Assembly: GCF_043195125.1 (NCBI RefSeq)
Contig: NZ_JBAFWR010000004.1
From: NCEH01 sp043195125
Lineage (GTDB): Bacteria; Pseudomonadota; Alphaproteobacteria; Rhizobiales; Xanthobacteraceae
Reading direction: 5' to 3' (one strand)
DNA length: 64,000 nucleotides
The translations under genes and the position numbers were made by a program. The notes below the pieces were generated by a model. It worked only from the letters and a program-made list of their open reading frames with translations, did no database searches and was not told where the DNA came from. Below, one piece after another: positions 59,301 through 64,000 of this stretch (positions within the stretch are counted from its first letter, which is position 1; each line of letters starts with the position of its first letter).

Positions 59301-62252
59301 ATGACCACGCCTGCGTATGCTCCGATTGGGGATTCGAGCTTCCTCGACACCAATGCGTTCCAGCTCGCCACCGACCAGCAGTTCGCGGAAGCGCGGGCGG
59401 GGGTCAACACCAGCGGCATCTTCAGTTCGCTGTTCGGCGCGACCGCCATCACCGACGCCACCGGCACCGAGCCGCTCGTTAAAATCGCCCTGACGCTGAA
59501 CCGGATGACCGATCCGGAGACGCTTCTGGGCAACTCCTGGGCGGAGCGGCAGGTCGCGCTCGCCGACCAGACCGAAGTCTGGAACACCTATGGCGCGAAC
59601 CCGCTGACCTACCAGGCGGTGACCGATTACATCACCGACCCGGTGAACGGCATCGGCGCGAGCGCGCTGCTCACCAGCCTCGGCTACGAATCCTCGGCGC
59701 AATCGCGCACCATCTGGCTTGAGCTGACCCCCGCCCAGTTCCAGGCCCTGTTCGACACGCCCCTGCTCAAGGTGAACGTGGGGAGCGAGACCTTTTATGC
59801 CTGGGAAGGCAACCTCTCGCTGCCCACTGAGATCGCCGGGGACGTGCGCGGACTGTGGCTGGACCAGGGCGTCACGGTCTCGACTCCCGCGGTGGCGGAC
59901 GGCGTCTCGACCTATCAGCCGCAGGCCGGCTACCAGGGCATCGGCAATGGCGGAAACGAAGTCATCTCCACGCCCTCGGTGGTCTCCGACGCCTATAATT
60001 TCCCGCTGCAGAACCAGGCTACGCCGGCCATCGCCCTGGTTGAGCCGTCCACACAGGACCCGGCGGCGCTGTTCGCTGCGCTGAACGCCTATCGCGTCTC
60101 GATCGGCCTGCCGGCCATGACGGCGGAGCAGTTCCAGGTGCTGCCGGGGGCCGATCCCAACGGCTGGTCGAGCGTCATCGACGAGACGACCCTCGACATT
60201 TCCGTGGTCGCCTCCGCCGCGCCCAACAGCACGCAATTGCTCTACAGCTTCGTCGGCGCCACCCATTACACCGCCTATCAGCAGGCGATCTGGGACTTTG
60301 TGAACAATCCGGGGATCCTCACCTCCTCCTTCCCGGAAGTGACCGAGGCCTCGCCCGATTCGCCCTTCTATCTGGCCTATTCCGATCTGCTGACCGACGC
60401 GGCCTTGCGCAACATGTCGGTGTTCCTGTCCTCCGGCGACGGCGGATCGCAGAGCGAGTACGGCACCGGCAACCCGCTGATGCGCACCTCGCACACGGTG
60501 TCGACGGCGATCGTCGTGGGCGGAACCTCCATCAGCACGCTCGCCTCGGCCCAGTCCGACCCCACGCTGGCCACCGGCGATCCCGCCACCGACCTGGTGG
60601 CGCAGGTGATGACCGACACGCCGAACCTGGACCTGCTGATGGCCATGACAGCGGCGGGCCTCAAGACCTTGCCGACCAACATGGTGTCCGATGCCGATCA
60701 GACCCCGGCGGACCCGCTGATCCGGCTCTTCGAGACCACCTGGAACTCCTATTACATCAGCTATGACAAGCACGGGCTCGGCACGTTCGACCCCTCCTAC
60801 TCGACCAATAATGCCAGCACCGGCGGCGTCGACATCACCCAGGACACGCCGACCTACCAGAGCGATTTCGGCCTCACGCCCACCAGCATCGGCGCCATCG
60901 TGCAGGCGGGACGCGGCGCGCCGGACGTGTCGGCGCTCTCCTCTGGAAATGCCTATTATTTCGTGCTCAACGCGGATTACGTCAACGATCCCAGTTCCGG
61001 GCATCTGACCAAAGGCGATGGGGGAACCAGCGCGGCGACGCCGCTGTGGGCCTCGCTGACCGCGCAGTTCGACGCCATTTTCGAAAATCAGCACCTGCCG
61101 CAGCTCGGCTATTACAACGACCTGCTCTACATCGCCGCCGCCATCGCGCCGGGATCGTTCAACGACATCTCGCTGGGCAACAACATCTCCACCTATTACG
61201 TGGTGCCCGAAGGGACGCCGGGCGCGGTCTATGATGATGCCGCCGGGGATTATGTGCTCCCCACCGGCCTCGGCTTCTCCGCCGCGACCGGATACGACTA
61301 CACCACCGGCCTCGGCTCGCCGAACGGGCTTCTGCTGGCACGGGCGCTGACTGCCATCGCCCACACCGAGATCTATTCCGACACCCCGGCGCTGCTCGGC
61401 ATCATCGATGCCACCCATGCCGTGAGCGATTCGGCGCAGACGCTGCTGGTGCAATCGACCGGGATGGACGGCAGCTTCTCCCTGTCCGTGGGCGGGCAAA
61501 GCTTCAGCGGAAGCGGCGGCGGGGGCGATCTGGCCTGGACCAGCCGCCTTGCCCAGCAATCCCTGCAAAGCGATTTCGATCCGGACCTCGTGCGCGCGTT
61601 CGACGGCATCGCCCAGGCGACGCCCGGCTCGATCCATGCCGGAAACGGCGCCGCCCTCTCCGCGTCTTCCGGCGGCGACGCGCTTGCCCTGTATCAGGCG
61701 GCGCTCACCTCGGCCTTCGGCTTTGCCTCCTTCGGCACGCAGGACGGGACTGTGACCTTGGCGCGTCCGGTTGCCGTCGCCGACACGGCCGGCGGCGCCA
61801 ACAGCCAGGAGGTGGTGGTCCGCGTGCGCCAGAACGGCGCCGACGACACGCATCTCACCCTCTACAAGGTGGACGATCTCAGCGGCGACATCGGCGGCCT
61901 CGCGCCGGGCTCGGCCGGCTATGCGGACGCGGCGCAGGCCCGCGCCTATCACACCGTCGACGGGCATACCGCCATCGACAGCCCGGGCTGGGGCAATTAC
62001 GCCCAGACCGAGATCACCGGCGTCAATTCCGGCGACATCATCGCCATGAAGCTCACCAACGGGGCAAATACCTTCTGGGCGTTCGCACAGGCCAATGAGC
62101 AGGCGGACGGCGCGGGGGTGACCCATTTGTGGAGCTACGGGCTCAACACCTGGGGCTGGGAGGATCTGGCCGGCGGCGGCGATCACGATTTCAATGATCT
62201 GATCGTGCAGCTCGACTTCACCAGCACCAGTGGCGACGGCTGGCTGATCTGA
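59301..62252 (+). CDS. Sedolisin-like S53 serine peptidase with C-terminal DUF4114-like module
   Basis: A 983-aa protein without a signal peptide. A pro-region-like N-terminus (about 20-230) precedes an S53 catalytic domain: DETTLDIS (the Glu-x3-Asp pair, about 308-312), SSGDGG (oxyanion Asp, about 390), GGTSAATP with the nucleophilic Ser (about 575), and the calcium site FNDISLGNN (about 618) with GYDYTTGLGSPNG. After a spacer comes a DUF4114-like module (GWEDLAGGGDHDFNDLIV) ending WLI, the hydrophobic tail typical of type I secretion substrates. No transporter genes lie nearby. It is probably an acid-active secreted peptidase. An in-frame ATG 45 bases upstream is possible. Confidence 0.85.
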   Translation: MTTPAYAPIGDSSFLDTNAFQLATDQQFAEARAGVNTSGIFSSLFGATAITDATGTEPLVKIALTLNRMTDPETLLGNSWAERQVALADQTEVWNTYGANPLTYQAVTDYITDPVNGIGASALLTSLGYESSAQSRTIWLELTPAQFQALFDTPLLKVNVGSETFYAWEGNLSLPTEIAGDVRGLWLDQGVTVSTPAVADGVSTYQPQAGYQGIGNGGNEVISTPSVVSDAYNFPLQNQATPAIALVEPSTQDPAALFAALNAYRVSIGLPAMTAEQFQVLPGADPNGWSSVIDETTLDISVVASAAPNSTQLLYSFVGATHYTAYQQAIWDFVNNPGILTSSFPEVTEASPDSPFYLAYSDLLTDAALRNMSVFLSSGDGGSQSEYGTGNPLMRTSHTVSTAIVVGGTSISTLASAQSDPTLATGDPATDLVAQVMTDTPNLDLLMAMTAAGLKTLPTNMVSDADQTPADPLIRLFETTWNSYYISYDKHGLGTFDPSYSTNNASTGGVDITQDTPTYQSDFGLTPTSIGAIVQAGRGAPDVSALSSGNAYYFVLNADYVNDPSSGHLTKGDGGTSAATPLWASLTAQFDAIFENQHLPQLGYYNDLLYIAAAIAPGSFNDISLGNNISTYYVVPEGTPGAVYDDAAGDYVLPTGLGFSAATGYDYTTGLGSPNGLLLARALTAIAHTEIYSDTPALLGIIDATHAVSDSAQTLLVQSTGMDGSFSLSVGGQSFSGSGGGGDLAWTSRLAQQSLQSDFDPDLVRAFDGIAQATPGSIHAGNGAALSASSGGDALALYQAALTSAFGFASFGTQDGTVTLARPVAVADTAGGANSQEVVVRVRQNGADDTHLTLYKVDDLSGDIGGLAPGSAGYADAAQARAYHTVDGHTAIDSPGWGNYAQTEITGVNSGDIIAMKLTNGANTFWAFAQANEQADGAGVTHLWSYGLNTWGWEDLAGGGDHDFNDLIVQLDFTSTSGDGWLI

Positions 62253-62256
62253 TCCC

Positions 62257-62577
62257 TCAGCCGCGCGGGCCGAACACGATGACCGCCGCGCCGGCGAGGC
62301 ACAGCGCGGCGCCGACGCTGTCGTAACGATCCGGCCGCACGCCCTCCACGCCCCACATCCAGGCCAGCGAGCCGACGATATAGATGCCCCCATAGGCCGC
62401 GAACGCGCGTCCGGCGGCGGCCGAGTCGACCAGCGTCAGCGCGCCGGCGAACACCGCGAGGCTCGCGAAGCCCGGGACCACCCACCAATGGGAGCCGTCC
62501 GCGCGCACCACGTGCCAGAAGGCGAAGCAGCCGGCGATCTCGGCGATCGCCGCGACGATGTAAGCCAGAAGGGTCAT
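62257..62577 (-). CDS. YnfA/UPF0060 family membrane protein
   Basis: A 106-aa protein with four predicted transmembrane helices. IAAIAEIAGCFAFW (about 7-20), GRAFAAYGGIYIVGSLAWMWGVEGVRPDRYD and VIVFGPRG are the family hallmarks. It belongs to the small drug/metabolite exporter superfamily; substrates are not established. Its ATG overlaps the ispE stop (ATGA), so it is co-translated with ispE, an unusual pairing. Confidence 0.92.
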   Translation of the reverse strand: MTLLAYIVAAIAEIAGCFAFWHVVRADGSHWWVVPGFASLAVFAGALTLVDSAAAGRAFAAYGGIYIVGSLAWMWGVEGVRPDRYDSVGAALCLAGAAVIVFGPRG

Positions 62578-63443
62578 CGCAGCACCGTGGGGCGCACCCA
62601 CCAATCGGGATGGGTCGCGCTCACGGCCTTGGCGAGGCCGGCCGCATCCCGGCAGGTGTCGGTGAGCGCGAACACGGTCGCGCCCGAGCCGGACATGCGC
62701 ACGAAGCGGGCGCGCGGGTCTGATTGCAGCACGGCCTTCACGCTCCCGATCTGTGGCGCCACCATTTGCGCGGGCGGCTCCAGATCATTGGGGGTGCGCG
62801 CAAGAAAATCCAGCAAAGCGGCCGACCCTGCCGGTACCATCTCGGCATGGGGCCCGCCGGGCAGCTCCTCGCCCGGTTGCAGGCCGAGGGCGCGAAACAC
62901 CGGGGCGGTCGGCACCGCCACGCGGCAATTCACCAGCACCGCCGGCAGCGGCGGCAGATCGAGCGGCGGCGAGAGCTGGTCGCCCACCCCGCGCATCATC
63001 CGCGCCCGCGGGGACAGACAGACCGGCACATCCGACCCGACGACCCGTGCGGCCTCCATGAGGCGCGGATCGGCGAGATCCAGGCCGTTGAGCTGGGCCA
63101 GCAGGCGCAGCGCCGCCGCCGCATCCGAGGAGCCGCCGCCGATTCCCGCCGCCACCGGCAGGCGCTTCACGAGGTGGAACCGGCCGAGCCGCAGCCCGCT
63201 CACCCGTTCCCGAAGGGCATGGGCTGCGCGCAGCACCAGATTTTCGCCCTGGGGGCCGGCGGCCGGCGCCGTGGGCCCGGAGACTTCGAGGTCCAACGCC
63301 GCATCTGGCGCTAGGGAAAGAAGGTCAGCTGCCCCTGCGAAGCTCACGAGACTCGCGAGATCGTGAAACCCGTCCGCGCGCCGGCGCAGGACGCGCAATG
63401 TCAGATTGACCTTTGCCGGAGCGCGCGCCACAAGCTTTTGCAT
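62574..63443 (-). CDS. ispE: 4-diphosphocytidyl-2-C-methyl-D-erythritol kinase
   Basis: A 289-aa GHMP kinase. ARAPAKVNLTLRV (about 7-19), the ATP loop LPVAAGIGGGSSDAAAALR (about 94-112), and FVRMSGSGATVFAL (about 247-260) are intact. It phosphorylates CDP-methylerythritol in the MEP isoprenoid pathway. Divergent from the TPR gene at 63598, as is usual in Hyphomicrobiales, and close to a polyprenyl synthase, which uses the pathway product. Confidence 0.95.
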   Translation of the reverse strand: MQKLVARAPAKVNLTLRVLRRRADGFHDLASLVSFAGAADLLSLAPDAALDLEVSGPTAPAAGPQGENLVLRAAHALRERVSGLRLGRFHLVKRLPVAAGIGGGSSDAAAALRLLAQLNGLDLADPRLMEAARVVGSDVPVCLSPRARMMRGVGDQLSPPLDLPPLPAVLVNCRVAVPTAPVFRALGLQPGEELPGGPHAEMVPAGSAALLDFLARTPNDLEPPAQMVAPQIGSVKAVLQSDPRARFVRMSGSGATVFALTDTCRDAAGLAKAVSATHPDWWVRPTVLR

Positions 63444-63597
63444 GATTTTGGCTTATGGCGTGCCGGGTCGCCGACCGCAAGCGGCGTCGAAAGACAGAAC
63501 CGCTGACGTAACTTGCGAGGTTTGTGGAAAGTCGCCATCCTCCCGCCATGTGGCGCGGTTTCTCTCAGCCCCACGCTCCTTCCAGGATTTCTGCCCG

Positions 63598-64000
63598 GTG
63601 AAGATTTCGCTCATTCGCTCGCCCCTGGCCATTACGGCCGCTTTCTGCGTGTCGTTGATGGCGGTGGCGCCCTGCGCCGCACGGGCGGAATTCCCGCCCG
63701 TCTCCGACGCCACCCTCTCCGGCAGTTATCTCGCGGCGCGCCTCGCCGGCTCGGAACGCGACACCGAAGCCGCCGTCGCCTATCTGCGCGCGCTGCTCAA
63801 GCTCGATCCGCGCAATGACGAAGTGGTGGAACGCGCCTTCTTCGCCATGCTGGTCGACGGCGACGTGGAAGAAGCCATGCCGCTCGCCGACCGGCTGGTG
63901 AAGGTGGACCGCTCACACCGCATCGCCCGCCTGGCCTTGGCGGTGCGTGCCATCAAGGCCGCGAAATACACCACCGCGCGCACCAATCTGTCCCTGTCCG
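63598..64000 (+). CDS. Exported tetratricopeptide-repeat protein, 5' part
   Basis: The first 134 residues are present; the gene runs off the right edge. A signal peptide (about 1-29, cleavage after AARA) is followed by TPR-type helices: SGSYLAARLAGSERDTEAAVAYLRALLKLDPRNDE-type pairs and a second repeat (ERAFFAMLVDGDVEEAMPLADRLVKVD). Such proteins are periplasmic or outer-membrane scaffolds. The GTG start has AGGA about 11 bases upstream. Divergent from ispE. Confidence 0.82.
   Translation, partial: MKISLIRSPLAITAAFCVSLMAVAPCAARAEFPPVSDATLSGSYLAARLAGSERDTEAAVAYLRALLKLDPRNDEVVERAFFAMLVDGDVEEAMPLADRLVKVDRSHRIARLALAVRAIKAAKYTTARTNLSLS

Noticed and set aside
58092..62393. A 1433-codon open frame on the minus strand opposite the S53 peptidase and polyprenyl synthase
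   Set aside because: It is a by-product of GC-rich codon use in two well-supported + strand genes; the product is Arg/Gly/His-rich with no domains.

Overview
The window reads as a stretch of alphaproteobacterial chromosome, GC-rich and densely coded. Gene content and order (aspS-rnd-ppx-ppk-hdaA, petABC, macAB, ispE beside a TPR gene and a polyprenyl synthetase, and DUF2849-cysI-DUF934-cysH) point to Hyphomicrobiales. A Xanthobacteraceae-like genome is my best guess from gene order and is an inference, not a measurement. I saw no phage, transposon, integron, CRISPR array, tRNA or rRNA. A perfect 16-bp ParB-binding parS site at 40567-40582 suggests an origin-proximal (ori macrodomain) location.

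Layout. 1-5.5 kb: a truncated secreted protein, a glutamine-synthetase-family ligase, a three-gene phosphorelay (CHASE3 kinase, single-domain receiver, receiver-HisKA_2 kinase) and a rhodanese. 5.6-12 kb: chromate transporter chrA, a candidate structured RNA with its own terminator just ahead of the MeaB-type GTPase, an SleB-type cell-wall hydrolase, and NADP-malic enzyme maeB. 12-27 kb: a 668-aa membrane-anchored unknown, aspS, a GGDEF-EAL protein, rnd, then the leftward block of a CDP-alcohol phosphatidyltransferase, an AI-2E permease, hdaA, ppk and ppx, and an SDR. 27-33 kb: an Inh-type lipoprotein, a small membrane ORF with its own promoter and palindrome, an enoyl-CoA hydratase, a nitronate monooxygenase, an Old Yellow Enzyme, and a quinone oxidoreductase divergent from an ArsR-type regulator across a duplicated operator.

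33-40.5 kb is a sulfate uptake and reduction locus: DUF2849-cysI-DUF934-cysH, then sbp-cysT-cysW-cysA. Imported sulfate, once activated to APS by sulfurylase genes that lie elsewhere, would be reduced by CysH to sulfite and by CysI to sulfide. 40.5-43.6 kb holds parS and the bc1 complex (petA, petB, petC as separate genes). 43.8-50.9 kb has trmL, nadE, fhs, a DUF971 protein, moaA and an EamA exporter.

50.9-58 kb runs leftward: macB-macA efflux, a small membrane protein, an S49 peptidase, a trypsin-like protease with an extra N-terminal domain, a TrmN6-like methyltransferase and a DUF2007 protein. 58-64 kb holds a polyprenyl diphosphate synthase, a 983-aa sedolisin-type (S53) protein with a C-terminal DUF4114-like module that looks built for type I secretion, a YnfA protein, ispE, and the start of a TPR protein.

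The least explained signals are the RNA and Shine-Dalgarno-masking hairpin ahead of meaB (7034-7237), the S53/DUF4114 protein, the paired AGGTACG-N8-CGTACCT operators, and the parS site. All functional calls come from reading motifs by eye; no database search was possible.
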